From an uncultured Chloroflexota bacterium (GTDB taxonomy: Bacteria > Chloroflexota > Dehalococcoidia > SM23-28-2 > RBG-16-64-32), in contig CAJXNA010000016.1 in the NCBI GenBank assembly GCA_913056415.1, positions 1 to 15,693 of the forward strand: 15,693 nt of DNA, written 5' to 3'. A program made the position numbers and the translations under genes. Of this stretch, positions 6,350 to 14,525 are shown piece by piece. Position 1 is the stretch's first letter. Each line of letters begins with the position of its first letter. The notes under the pieces were generated by a model, which had not been told where the DNA came from, made no database searches, and was given only the letters and a program-made list of their open reading frames with translations.

Positions 6350-8497
6350 GTGGCGGTTTCCTCTCAGACGTTCGGGCAGATACAACACAGTGTAAGCTTT
6401 GGCCTTACGGCCACGGCAGGCCGCGTCCTGGCGATATCGCTGGGGCTGGCCCTGCTGAACACGGTGATCGTTCTCCCCCTGTTCTCTGGGGAGTACACCC
6501 AGTACATGGGGTCCATCGAGGCCTCCTATCTGAGCTATGCCCGGTTCATCGATGAGAACTGGCCTTACGTAAGCTGGAACCCGCTGGGGTACCTGGGGTT
6601 CCCGTTTCGCCTGTTCGAAACGCCGCTGCTGCCCTACCTGCTGGCCGCCATCCACAAACTACCGCTGGCCCTGTCCACCGCCGGCGCCTACCGTCTGGTC
6701 ACCGCTTTCGCCTATGTGTTAGGGCCGGTCACCCTGTACCTGTTCGTCCGCTACCTGACGAAGCGAGAGCTGACGGCGGTGCTGGCCGCCCTGGCCTACA
6801 GCCTGCTGCCGTCCTTCGTCTACGTTATGGGTGGAGTGCGGGCTGATCCGTCCGTAGGCCTTTTTGGGCATCCCCCCTGGCGGCTTATCGTCATGACCTG
6901 GTACGGCGAGGGCCCCCACATAGCGGCCCTGACCTTAACCCCCCTGGCGGCCCTGTTCTTCTTGCGGGCCTTAAAAAAGCCTTCTTTCGCCAGCTACTTA
7001 ATAGCGGCGCTGTTGGTGACGGCTATAGCCCTCACCAACTGGATCGCCCTGGTCGCTGCGGCGCTCATCCTGTCGGTGGTGTTGTTTTCGGAGATGCTGC
7101 TGGGAGAGCCGGGGCGCAAGCTGATAAGCGCGTTCACCGTCGCCGTCATCGCTTACGGCCTGAGCGCGTTCTGGTTCAACCTTTCGTTTGTGAAAGCATC
7201 GTTGGCCTTCGGGAACCCCTCAAACAATTCGTTGGATTTCAACCCCGTCCTGCTGATCGTCCTGGGCGTGCCCGTCGCCGGCATCTGTTATGTGACGTTT
7301 AGCGGCAAGCCCCAGCGGCAAAAGCTCTTCATTCCAGCTGCCTGGTTCGCGATCTTCGCCGTCATCGTCTACGGCCAGTACCAGTTTGGCCTCAACGTGG
7401 CCCCCCAGCCTTTCCGCTACGCGCCGGAGCTCAACATGGCCGCAGTCATCCTGGGAGCGATGCTGGTCACCGCTGTCTACGACCGTTTCCGGTCCAACGC
7501 CGCTGACCTAGGGAAGCTGGCGGCGCCGGGACTGGTGGCCGTGGTGATAGCGGCGATTGTGGTCATCTCGCTGCCCTTCTCGCGCGCCGCCTGGAATGCC
7601 ACCGAGGCGAACGCCGACGTCAGTCAGACCTCGGAGTATCAGGTGGCCCGCTGGTTGGAGGAGAACGGCGAGGGCGCTCGGGTCTACGTCACCGGCACTC
7701 ACGCCTTCTGGTTGAACGCCTTCTCCGACGTGCCTCAGGTCCGCGGCGGGCACGACGGTGGCGCCGTGAACCAGTGGTGGGACCACGTTGTCTACCAGAT
7801 TAACAATGGAGAGGACGGGGAGCTGGCCGTTATGTGGGCCAAGGCGCTCAACGTCCGCTACATGGTCGTCAACTTCCCCGACTCCAAGGTCTACTACAAG
7901 GATTTTGTCTATCCCGATAAGTTCAACGGCCTGCTGCCCGAAAGATTCAGCTACGAAGGCGACACAGTCTTTGAGGTGCCCACGGACAGCCCTGAACCGG
8001 TGCAGCTGGTCAGCCTCTCCCGGTTCCAGGCTCTCCCATCCATCGAAAACGTGCTCGACAGCGACAGCCTGGAAGCATATGTCCAGGCGGTGGAGAGCAG
8101 CGAAGGGGTTGACGCCAGCAGCCTCCAGGTGGACGGGTCCGCCCGTATGACCATCACCACCGACCTGGCCCCCGGGCAGGGGCTGCTGGTGCGAACCACT
8201 TACGACCGAGGTTGGACCGCCCGGGCCGAGGGCACGAAGGTCGATCTGTCGCCGGACCCGGTGGGGTTCCTGCTCCTGGAGCCGGAGGCGCCCGGCAGTC
8301 ACCAGATCGTGCTGGAGTATCACGAGCCCTCGTCTGTGCGCCTCGGTTATCTGATCACTGTCGTCACCGTGCTGGCCTTAGCCGTGCTGACGCTCAGACG
8401 GGTGCGAATGCGCCTGGCGGCGGCCGTCGCCCAGGTGGTGAAGCGCTGGTCCGTAGCTCTGACAGAGGAGGGGGACGATGAAGCCAGCGACTACTGA
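6350..8497 (+). CDS. Large membrane protein, GT-C/YfhO-like (first of two)
   Basis: This 715-residue protein has an N-terminal membrane helix (about 25-45), a first outside loop with acidic residues (Glu48, Glu57) followed by WNPLGYLGFPFR, and many further hydrophobic segments up to about residue 415. An extracytoplasmic region (about 420-660) follows, then one last membrane helix (about 664-684) and a basic tail. The layout and the YDRGWTA motif near 618 followed by GSHQIVLEY match the YfhO / 6-pyruvoyl-tetrahydropterin-synthase-related membrane families, which belong to or resemble GT-C glycosyltransferases that take sugars from polyprenyl-phosphate donors. It starts at GTG 6350, 25 bp after the repeat protein, with GGGCAGGGA upstream. 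The next gene makes a plausible lipid-linked donor. The exact sugar and acceptor are unknown, and a non-enzymatic role is possible. Confidence 0.7.
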   Translation: MAVSSQTFGQIQHSVSFGLTATAGRVLAISLGLALLNTVIVLPLFSGEYTQYMGSIEASYLSYARFIDENWPYVSWNPLGYLGFPFRLFETPLLPYLLAAIHKLPLALSTAGAYRLVTAFAYVLGPVTLYLFVRYLTKRELTAVLAALAYSLLPSFVYVMGGVRADPSVGLFGHPPWRLIVMTWYGEGPHIAALTLTPLAALFFLRALKKPSFASYLIAALLVTAIALTNWIALVAAALILSVVLFSEMLLGEPGRKLISAFTVAVIAYGLSAFWFNLSFVKASLAFGNPSNNSLDFNPVLLIVLGVPVAGICYVTFSGKPQRQKLFIPAAWFAIFAVIVYGQYQFGLNVAPQPFRYAPELNMAAVILGAMLVTAVYDRFRSNAADLGKLAAPGLVAVVIAAIVVISLPFSRAAWNATEANADVSQTSEYQVARWLEENGEGARVYVTGTHAFWLNAFSDVPQVRGGHDGGAVNQWWDHVVYQINNGEDGELAVMWAKALNVRYMVVNFPDSKVYYKDFVYPDKFNGLLPERFSYEGDTVFEVPTDSPEPVQLVSLSRFQALPSIENVLDSDSLEAYVQAVESSEGVDASSLQVDGSARMTITTDLAPGQGLLVRTTYDRGWTARAEGTKVDLSPDPVGFLLLEPEAPGSHQIVLEYHEPSSVRLGYLITVVTVLALAVLTLRRVRMRLAAAVAQVVKRWSVALTEEGDDEASDY

Positions 8498-9683
8498 GAA
8501 ACCATCGAAATTAGAGCATACGGTCATCGACCGGCAGGACAGGTTCACGCTGGAGACGTGTATGGCGATCGTGTTGTCTGTGGTAGTGCCCACCCGTAAC
8601 GAGCGGGAAAACATAGGTCCGCTGATCCAGCGGCTTGAGGCAGCTCTCTCCGATCTGCCCTGTGAGCTCATCTTTGTGGACGATAGCGACGATGAGACCC
8701 CGGGGGTGATCCGCGGGCTGAGATCATCTCTTCCCGTGCGTGTGATAGAGCGACAGGGAGAGGAGCGGCGTGGAGGACTGGCAACAGCAGTAGTGGCTGG
8801 GATTGAGCGGGCGCGGGGAGAGTACGTTTGCGTGCTGGATGCCGACTTGCAGCACCCACCGGAACGGGTGGTGACGCTCCTCCACCAGGCTCAAAGAACC
8901 GGCGCCGATATGGTCGTTGCCACCCGCTACGGAGCCGGCGGCGACCTTGATGGCCTCGGCGGGTGGGCGCGCCAAGCGGCATCCCACCTGTGTAAGTGGC
9001 TGGCTCAGGCCCTGTTACTGGACCGGGTGCGGACCGTTACTGACCCGCTCGGCGGCTTCTTCCTCGTTCGTCGTGCCCTCGTTCACGACGTGGCGCTGCG
9101 GCCAATGGGGTACAGGACAGCGATGGAGATCCTGGCACGCGCCAGGCCGGCGAAAGTAGTGGAAGTTCCCTATGAACTCTCTCCGCGGCAAGCGGGCCGG
9201 AGCAAGGCGAGTTTGCGGCAGGGCTTGGTTTTTCTCCTGCACCTTTTTAGGCTGTTGCGGGAGGTGCCGCAGGCCGGCCGTGCCTGGAAGTTCGCGTTTG
9301 TCGGCGCTCTGGGGGCGCTGGTGAACCTGGGGCTGCTTTTCCTGCTGAGCGCGACCGCTGGGTTGCCGCGGGGGGCCGCTTGGTTACCGGCCGTCGAGGC
9401 TTCGGTTCTGCACAACTTCATCTGGCACCAGACCTTCACCTGGAGAGACCGCAGGGAAGCGGGCGCCGGCGCGTGGTTGAGACGAGCCACCACTTTTCAC
9501 TTGTCGGTGGCGGGCACAGTGGCGATCAATGGAACGCTCTTCGGTCTCCTCTCCATCGTGGGCGCGCCACTGATTCTCGCTGGATTGGCGGGCATCGCCG
9601 GCGCCGCTGTCTTTAACTTCGTTGTTGGCGATCGTTGGGTGTTCAAGCCGCTTAGAGCGGGAAAGCAACCCCTGGGGGCCTGA
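8478..9683 (+). CDS. Polyprenol-phosphate sugar synthase (DPM1-like GT2) fused to GtrA membrane domain
   Basis: Residues 30-245 form a GT2 domain of the dolichol-phosphate mannose synthase type: VVVPTRNE at the start, Asp68-Asp69 in VDDSDDET, and Asp121-Ala-Asp123 in DADLQHPPE. A GtrA-like domain (about 259-395, four hydrophobic segments, beginning WKFAFVGALGALVN) follows. Enzymes of this kind transfer mannose or glucose from a nucleotide sugar to a polyprenyl phosphate on the cytoplasmic side; GtrA domains are thought to help flip it. That product would be the donor for the GT-C-like proteins on either side. The start at 8478 has AGGAGGGGG upstream and overlaps the previous gene by 20 bp. 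The ATG at 8562 (Met29) also has a GGAG and starts exactly where homology begins, so either could be used. The sugar is not determined; GDP-mannose is plausible given the nearby GMD. Confidence 0.88.
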   Translation: MKPATTEKPSKLEHTVIDRQDRFTLETCMAIVLSVVVPTRNERENIGPLIQRLEAALSDLPCELIFVDDSDDETPGVIRGLRSSLPVRVIERQGEERRGGLATAVVAGIERARGEYVCVLDADLQHPPERVVTLLHQAQRTGADMVVATRYGAGGDLDGLGGWARQAASHLCKWLAQALLLDRVRTVTDPLGGFFLVRRALVHDVALRPMGYRTAMEILARARPAKVVEVPYELSPRQAGRSKASLRQGLVFLLHLFRLLREVPQAGRAWKFAFVGALGALVNLGLLFLLSATAGLPRGAAWLPAVEASVLHNFIWHQTFTWRDRREAGAGAWLRRATTFHLSVAGTVAINGTLFGLLSIVGAPLILAGLAGIAGAAVFNFVVGDRWVFKPLRAGKQPLGA

Positions 9684-9686
9684 GCG

Positions 9687-12338
9687 ATGAGCGTGAAAGC
9701 AGCCTTCGCCGCCTCGCTTACCTGGCCTACAGAGAGGTTAGCGAACAGATCCGATCTTCTCAGGCTGGCGGCCTGGCTCTTGCCATTGGGCGCAATCGTA
9801 GGGTTTGTCTTTTTTTACGGGCACACCTTCGGGGTTTGGGGCGGGTTCCCCAAAGGGGTCGATGCCTACCATCACCTGACGCGGACCCAATACTGGCTGG
9901 ATTTCTTCCCCAACGTCAACTGGCAATACCACTGGGCCAACGGGATGCTGTTCTATCGGACCTATGCTCCTTTCGTCCACATCCAGGGCGCCGTGATGGC
10001 TACATTCTTCGGGGTCTCGCCCGAAGGCACTCTGGGCGCTTTCGGGTTCCTTTCTTTTGTTCTGGTGGGGATAGGGATTTTCGGCTACGTTAAAGTGGCG
10101 ACGAACAATTCCCTGGCGGCCATCGCTGCTTCCGTGTTGGCGCTGTCTTCCTTCCGGCTTTGGGATCCAATAATAGGGGGCGGGGTTTACCCCCGCTTCT
10201 TCGCCTTTAGCCTCTTACTGGTGGCTATCTGGTTGGCCGCCTGGCTGATCAAGCTGATCTCAGAATCGCCCGAAAGACCCTATCGGCTGCTTCATCTCGC
10301 CCTTATGGTCGTCCTGCTTACCGCCCTGCTCAGCCACCTCTTGTTTGCCGTCTTCGCCTGGGTGGGGGTCGGGCTGATCATCTGGTTTTCCGGCTGGAGC
10401 TTCGAGAGAAGGATAGCGACCGGGGTGAGGCTATTTGTTCCCCTGCTTGGTCTGGGCGCCTTTTACATCCTGCCTGTGATATTTGGGGCGCTGTTCGGTG
10501 GTCCTTTCATTGGTAAGCTAGAGGCAGAATCAGAGGAAGCATTTCCTGCTCCTTTAACCACGCTTTACGAGCTTCATGGGCTAGGCCCCTTGCTTGTACC
10601 GGCCTTCCTTCTCGCCTTGATGACAGCGTGGTGGGCAAAGCTGGATAGAAGATACTTTCTAGTGCCGCTCCTGTTTGCGATCTATTTTACCCTCTATGCG
10701 TTCGGAGGCTACCTGCACATACCGCCCGAGCTCCATCAGTTTAGGGGGGTCTCCCCTTACGTGACTTTATCCTACATGGTCCCATTCATGGCCGTGATCG
10801 TGGGGATGGTCATGGGAAACCTATTGGGCAAGGGCAGAGCAGGGCGAGTATTAATGGTCGCCTTGTGCATAATGCTCATTGGTGGCGGGGCAAGTCTAGC
10901 TTATCTCACCCGAGCTGATTTGGTGGGGGACGACCAGCTTAAATATCGCGTCTACGATGGCAGCAACCCTCTCTTCGCCGAGGAGGTCTCCCAAAAGCTT
11001 TTCGTCTTTGACGGCGCGGCGGACTTCCAGCATCGTTTCGCGCCTAGCCACGCCAACGAGGCGGTCTGGTTCAACTACGTCTATCAGATCCCGCAGGAGC
11101 GGGATTATTACGCCCAGGGGGTGCCTTACCAGGACTGGCGGGCCTGGTTTGAGCAGTCGGTGTGGAATCACCAAGAGTTCAGTCTCGACGAGGCGAAAAT
11201 GGCCCTGGACTGGTTTGCCGTGAAATGGTTTGTCGTCCCCCTGGTGCCACCGACACCGGAGGAAGCCGCCCTGCAGTATCTGCAGGATCCAGGCTTCGAG
11301 GTCGCCGCCAATAATGAGGTCCTTTATCAATTTAAACTCGTTTCTCCCACTCCAATCCTCCAGGCAACCAACACGGAAACGGTCCTGGTGATTGGTAGCC
11401 CTGTCGCATACGACGTCTTCGTTCGCTCCTTGAGCCTGTCTAACTACAACAGTCAGAAAGCCATCCCGATAATAGGCCACGAGTTTGTAGATAGCTACTC
11501 CCTGGAGGAGCTGGAGCGTTTCGACACCCTGTTCCTTTACAACTACCAGTACCGGGACAAAGAGAAGGCGTTCGAGCTCCTGTCCAGCTACGTCAAAGGG
11601 GGTGGCAACCTGTTCTGGGAGACTCACGGTTCGCCCGATGAGGTGGGGGAGCTGCCCGCGCCGGCGGCGGTGAGCCGGACGAGAAAAGGGTTACTGGATG
11701 AGACCTGGGTCCTTGACCCCGAGAGCGCGATTGGGCAGGGCGTCAACGTGGACGACTTCAATTCGGCCTCCTACGAGGGGGGTCCCTGGGGTATCTCCGC
11801 AGCGAAGCGGGATGACTTGCGGGGTTGGGCAAGGCCGATCCTAGAACAGGAAGGCCAGGTGCTCCTGGCCGGTGGAGAGTACGGCCAAGGCAGAGTGGTC
11901 TGGAGCGGCTTCAACTTCCCCTACCACATGTCCTACGGGCGGAAGAATGTCCAGGAGGCCAAGCTGTTCCAGCAGGCTCTCCAGTGGCTGTTCGGGGACG
12001 AATCGAGAGCAGACCCTTCCTACCAAGCGGAATTCATTAATCCCGAAAAGAGGGAGGTTACCCTCAATTCTGGGGCCACGGGGGTGCTGTTCAAGGAGAG
12101 CTACTTCACCGAGTGGCAGGCCAGCTTCGTGACCGAAGACGGCAAGCAGTCCCTGCCTATCTACCAGGCGGGTACAGGAATGATGTACGTTCCCCTGGAC
12201 GGTGAGTCGCCGGGGACGGTGATCTTCGAGTACAAGCGGGCCTGGTATGAAACCGTTGGCTGGATAATCACTTTTCTGTCTATTCTCGCCCTCCTGATTT
12301 TCGTTTTGAGAAGAAATTTTCATGGTAAAGTCTCGTAA
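9687..12338 (+). CDS. Large membrane protein, GT-C/YfhO-like, with glutamine-amidotransferase-like domain (second of two)
   Basis: This 883-residue protein begins 3 bp after the preceding stop. A membrane helix (about 26-44) is followed by a first outside loop, GVDAYHHLTRTQYW (Asp59, His62, His63), typical of GT-C enzymes where acidic or His residues face the lipid-linked donor. About ten more helices run to ~415. The long outside part holds a Rossmann-like region (about 560-775): VLVIGSP, a parallel strand ending LFLYNYQ, GGGNLFWETHG, and GQGRVVWSGFNFP. This pattern is seen in class I glutamine-amidotransferase-like domains; I see no nucleophile Cys in the usual elbow, so it is probably non-catalytic. 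A YfhO-like beta domain (ESYFTEW) and a last helix near 858-876 end the protein. It shares architecture with the 715-residue neighbour but has this extra module, suggesting paralogues with different acceptors. Confidence 0.7.
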   Translation: MSVKAAFAASLTWPTERLANRSDLLRLAAWLLPLGAIVGFVFFYGHTFGVWGGFPKGVDAYHHLTRTQYWLDFFPNVNWQYHWANGMLFYRTYAPFVHIQGAVMATFFGVSPEGTLGAFGFLSFVLVGIGIFGYVKVATNNSLAAIAASVLALSSFRLWDPIIGGGVYPRFFAFSLLLVAIWLAAWLIKLISESPERPYRLLHLALMVVLLTALLSHLLFAVFAWVGVGLIIWFSGWSFERRIATGVRLFVPLLGLGAFYILPVIFGALFGGPFIGKLEAESEEAFPAPLTTLYELHGLGPLLVPAFLLALMTAWWAKLDRRYFLVPLLFAIYFTLYAFGGYLHIPPELHQFRGVSPYVTLSYMVPFMAVIVGMVMGNLLGKGRAGRVLMVALCIMLIGGGASLAYLTRADLVGDDQLKYRVYDGSNPLFAEEVSQKLFVFDGAADFQHRFAPSHANEAVWFNYVYQIPQERDYYAQGVPYQDWRAWFEQSVWNHQEFSLDEAKMALDWFAVKWFVVPLVPPTPEEAALQYLQDPGFEVAANNEVLYQFKLVSPTPILQATNTETVLVIGSPVAYDVFVRSLSLSNYNSQKAIPIIGHEFVDSYSLEELERFDTLFLYNYQYRDKEKAFELLSSYVKGGGNLFWETHGSPDEVGELPAPAAVSRTRKGLLDETWVLDPESAIGQGVNVDDFNSASYEGGPWGISAAKRDDLRGWARPILEQEGQVLLAGGEYGQGRVVWSGFNFPYHMSYGRKNVQEAKLFQQALQWLFGDESRADPSYQAEFINPEKREVTLNSGATGVLFKESYFTEWQASFVTEDGKQSLPIYQAGTGMMYVPLDGESPGTVIFEYKRAWYETVGWIITFLSILALLIFVLRRNFHGKVS

Positions 12339-12401
12339 CACCCTGGCCACAGCCTTTATTTAAGCTAAAACCGCTTCAAAACCCACATATGGAGGAGAAC
12401 C
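12339..12401 (+). promoter_or_regulatory. gmd: Spacer with strong ribosome binding site for GMD
   Basis: This 63-bp gap is the second-largest between genes of the locus. GGAGGAG at 12391-12397 sits five bases before the ATG and is a near-perfect Shine-Dalgarno sequence, stronger than that of any upstream gene. I see no convincing promoter or terminator, so the dehydratase may still be read through from upstream. Confidence 0.6.
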
Positions 12402-13421
<1,020 letters not shown>

Positions 13422-13667
13422 GGGGTTGACGGATGCGAACCGGTGGGAAGAGGAAAGGCTCACCTTCGAGCCGGCCTACCGCGACCAACAATTGCCCGGC
13501 CCCTACCGCAGCCAGCGCCCCCTAGCGTAGGAGCCGTCCGGCGCGAGTAGGCTTCTGGCGGCTGGCGGGGACGCCTAGATAGAGCATTTCGCTAGCGAAC
13601 GGTTGGCAGATGCGAAGTGCCATCAGCAATGAGGCCGCCCGCGGGCGGCCATTTCGCATCTAGAAAC
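13422..13667. other. Intergenic region with palindromes between convergent gmd and tRNA-Arg
   Basis: No convincing gene is seen in this 246-bp stretch. A 30-codon frame (ATG 13433 to TAG 13525) follows a G-rich run but has Ser/Pro/Ala-rich content like random GC-rich sequence. The right part holds a perfect 12-bp palindrome, TTCGCTAGCGAA, at 13588-13599 and a nested hairpin at 13609-13660. Confidence 0.6.
13609..13660. terminator. Nested hairpin, possible bidirectional terminator
   Basis: GATGCGAA at 13609-13616 pairs with TTCGCATC at 13653-13660, and inside lies a perfect 18-bp palindrome, GGCCGCCCGCGGGCGGCC, at 13633-13650. The structure sits between two convergent genes, 187 bp after gmd and 8 bp beyond the tRNA 3' end, so it could stop transcription from both. 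There is no clear U-run on either strand, so it may instead be a repeat element. The structure is certain; the function is not. Confidence 0.4.
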
Positions 13668-13744
13668 TGGCGCCCCCGGCAGGACTCGAACCCACAACCT
13701 CCTGGTCCGAAGCCAGGCGCTCTATCCAATTGAGCTACGAGGGC
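13668..13744 (-). tRNA. tRNA-Arg (anticodon TCG), CCA encoded
   Basis: Read on the minus strand from 13744, a full cloverleaf forms. The acceptor GCCCTCG pairs with CGGGGGC (one G-U), the D arm is GCTC/GAGC, and the anticodon arm CCTGG-CTTCGGA-CCAGG has anticodon TCG, reading CGA. The T arm GTGGG-TTCGAGT-CCTGC has the standard loop. The discriminator is G and CCA is encoded in the DNA (TGG at 13668-13670 on the plus strand). No intron or broken stem is seen. The gene stands alone and is convergent with gmd. Confidence 0.97.
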
Positions 13745-13751
13745 GCTGCCG

Positions 13752-13773
13752 ACCTGCCTACCGGCAGGCAGGT
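13752..13773. repeat. Palindrome at the 5' side of tRNA-Arg
   Basis: ACCTGCC (13752-13758) is inversely repeated as GGCAGGT (13767-13773), and CCTGCC (13753-13758) also pairs with GGCAGG (13763-13768) around a TACC loop. It lies between the candidate tRNA promoter and the mature 5' end. Short palindromes of the CCTGCC..GGCAGG type occur as dispersed repeats in several bacterial genomes, so this may be one copy of a repeat family rather than a regulator. Confidence 0.6.
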
Positions 13774-13775
13774 TC

Positions 13776-13805
13776 AGTGTAGCACCGCGCCCGCGAGGGC
13801 GGCAA
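13776..13805 (-). promoter_or_regulatory. Candidate promoter of tRNA-Arg
   Basis: On the minus strand TTGCCG (13800-13805, four of six matches to TTGACA) is followed after 18 bp by TACACT (13776-13781, four of six to TATAAT). The predicted start would fall near 13769, inside the palindrome and about 25 bases before the tRNA. The position and spacing suit a tRNA promoter; no other candidate was seen. Confidence 0.4.
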
Positions 13806-13823
13806 ACGCGAACGGCGCCTCTT

Positions 13824-13828
13824 ACGTT
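13824..13828 (+). repeat. Left 5-bp target-site duplication (ACGTT)
   Basis: ACGTT directly precedes the left inverted repeat and is repeated as ACGTT at 14526-14530 directly after the right one. Neither copy belongs to the inverted repeats. This is the pattern left when a transposase inserts DNA at a 5-bp staggered cut. Confidence 0.75.
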
Positions 13829-14105
13829 GAGCCTTATTCATAATTCGGAGGAGGAAACTGCCGCTAGGCCGCAGCGCGCACGCACTGGCGCATCTGCGCC
13901 GGAAACGCAAGAGCGCGGGAGTTCAGCGCCAAAGAGTAGTGGCCGCAGACGAAGGCGCTGCGCACACCACTGGGTGATAGAGATGCCTCACGGAGTCACC
14001 AGTAAGGGCCAGTGCAAGCGATGTGGGCGCAAGAGAAGGTTCCGGTCTGCTGAGCCGCCGAAGACACTAGGCAACTATCTGAGAAGGTCGAAGGGTAGTA
14101 GCTGA
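13827..14105 (+). CDS. Small basic protein with Cys-x-His-His-Trp ... Cys-x2-Cys zinc-type motif
   Basis: This 92-residue frame begins at a TTG. After an Arg/Ser/Ala-rich low-complexity part, residues 45-66 carry Cys45-Ala-His47-His48-Trp-Val-Ile-Glu, then Cys63-Lys-Arg-Cys66-Gly, a likely zinc-binding knuckle. I recall very similar HHW-I-E...G-x-S-x-G-x-C-K-x-C-G motifs in many small proteins of Chloroflexota, of unknown function, sometimes attached to other sequences. The TTG straddles the target duplication and the element end, and no other NTG codon precedes Cys45 in frame. The start is therefore doubtful: the frame could be translated from TTG, from a rare codon near the GGAGGAGG at 13846-13853, or be a transposon-borne remnant. 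Downstream it ends one base from the convergent small gene. Confidence 0.5.
   Translation: MSLIHNSEEETAARPQRARTGASAPETQERGSSAPKSSGRRRRRCAHHWVIEMPHGVTSKGQCKRCGRKRRFRSAEPPKTLGNYLRRSKGSS
13829..13846 (+). repeat. Left terminal inverted repeat (18 bp)
   Basis: GAGCCTTATTCATAATTC; all 18 bases match the reverse complement of 14508-14525. It is AT-rich against GC-rich surroundings. The two ends diverge immediately inside: GGAGGA here and CCGCAC at the other end. Confidence 0.9.
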
Positions 14106-14106
14106 C

Positions 14107-14313
14107 CTACTCCCGACCCTCGTTACGCTGAGCCACCCTCATCGCGGCCATCAGCTTATCCGCGTCCTTGACTGGCTTACTTAGCGAAATGACCCGCATT
14201 TTGATGGAGTCGAGGTCAGCGAGAATGAGGTCGATTTTCTGGCTTGTTGTCTCTCGCTTTACCTGCGCTTTGGGCTCCTTCTTCGGCTGGGCTGCCGTCT
14301 TCTTCTTCGCCAT
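14107..14313 (-). CDS. Small Lys-rich coiled-coil protein inside the element
   Basis: This 68-residue protein on the minus strand has an ATG start preceded by GGGAGGTGAG, an excellent ribosome binding site and stronger than those of most genes here. The first 20 residues are rich in Lys, Ala and Pro. Residues 24-62 have hydrophobic positions spaced as in an amphipathic helix or short coiled coil (KIDLILADLDSIKMRVISLS). The end is polar. I know no family for it. It could be a nucleic-acid-binding or dimerising accessory protein. It faces the zinc-motif ORF tail to tail. Confidence 0.6.
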   Translation of the reverse strand: MAKKKTAAQPKKEPKAQVKRETTSQKIDLILADLDSIKMRVISLSKPVKDADKLMAAMRVAQRNEGRE

Positions 14314-14507
14314 CTTCTCACCTCCCTTCCAGTGTCCCGACAGTTTACCATAATCTCAGAATTACTAGCATCCGCCCTCCCCTAGCGTCACGCTGAGAGG
14401 GTATCAGCTGGGTCAAGCTTTGTGAAGGCTTGATGGGCGAGGGTGTGGGCCACGTGACGCTCATCCCTCGCGCAGAGGTCGAGCGCCTTGCGATAGACAG
14501 AGTGCGG
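14314..14507. other. Right interior of the element, hairpin-rich
   Basis: No gene is seen here; it must hold the promoter of the minus-strand small gene. AGCGTCACG at 14384-14392 is the reverse complement of CGTGACGCT at 14453-14461, and GCGAGGG/CCCTCGC form a second stem around CACGTG. Such sub-terminal structure is common in non-autonomous elements. I could not pick out a convincing promoter. Confidence 0.5.
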
Positions 14508-14525
14508 GAATTATGAATAAGGCTC
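14508..14525 (-). repeat. Right terminal inverted repeat (18 bp)
   Basis: GAATTATGAATAAGGCTC, the exact reverse complement of the left end at 13829-13846, immediately followed by the second ACGTT copy. Confidence 0.9.

Larger units (their letters stand above)
13829..14525. mobile_element. 697-bp non-autonomous transposon-like element carrying two small ORFs
   Basis: The element is defined by perfect 18-bp terminal inverted repeats, GAGCCTTATTCATAATTC at 13829-13846 and its exact reverse complement at 14508-14525, flanked by a perfect 5-bp direct repeat (ACGTT). There is no room for, and no trace of, a DDE transposase, so any movement would need one supplied in trans. Its interior is not empty as in a usual MITE. 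It holds a plus-strand frame with a zinc-ligand motif (13827-14105) and a minus-strand gene with a strong ribosome binding site (14107-14313), arranged tail to tail one base apart. The right 190 bp holds several short inverted repeats. It lies between tRNA-Arg and mgtE. I cannot assign it to an IS family by sight. Confidence 0.72.

Noticed and set aside
13433..13525. 30-codon ORF after gmd
   Set aside because: Although preceded by a G-rich run, its Ser/Pro/Thr/Ala composition is that of random GC-rich DNA and it leads directly into palindromic sequence.
13668..13744. tRNA gene as an integration (att) site for a genomic island
   Set aside because: No duplicated tRNA 3' end is found in the window and no integrase is seen; the nearby element has its own inverted ends and target duplication.
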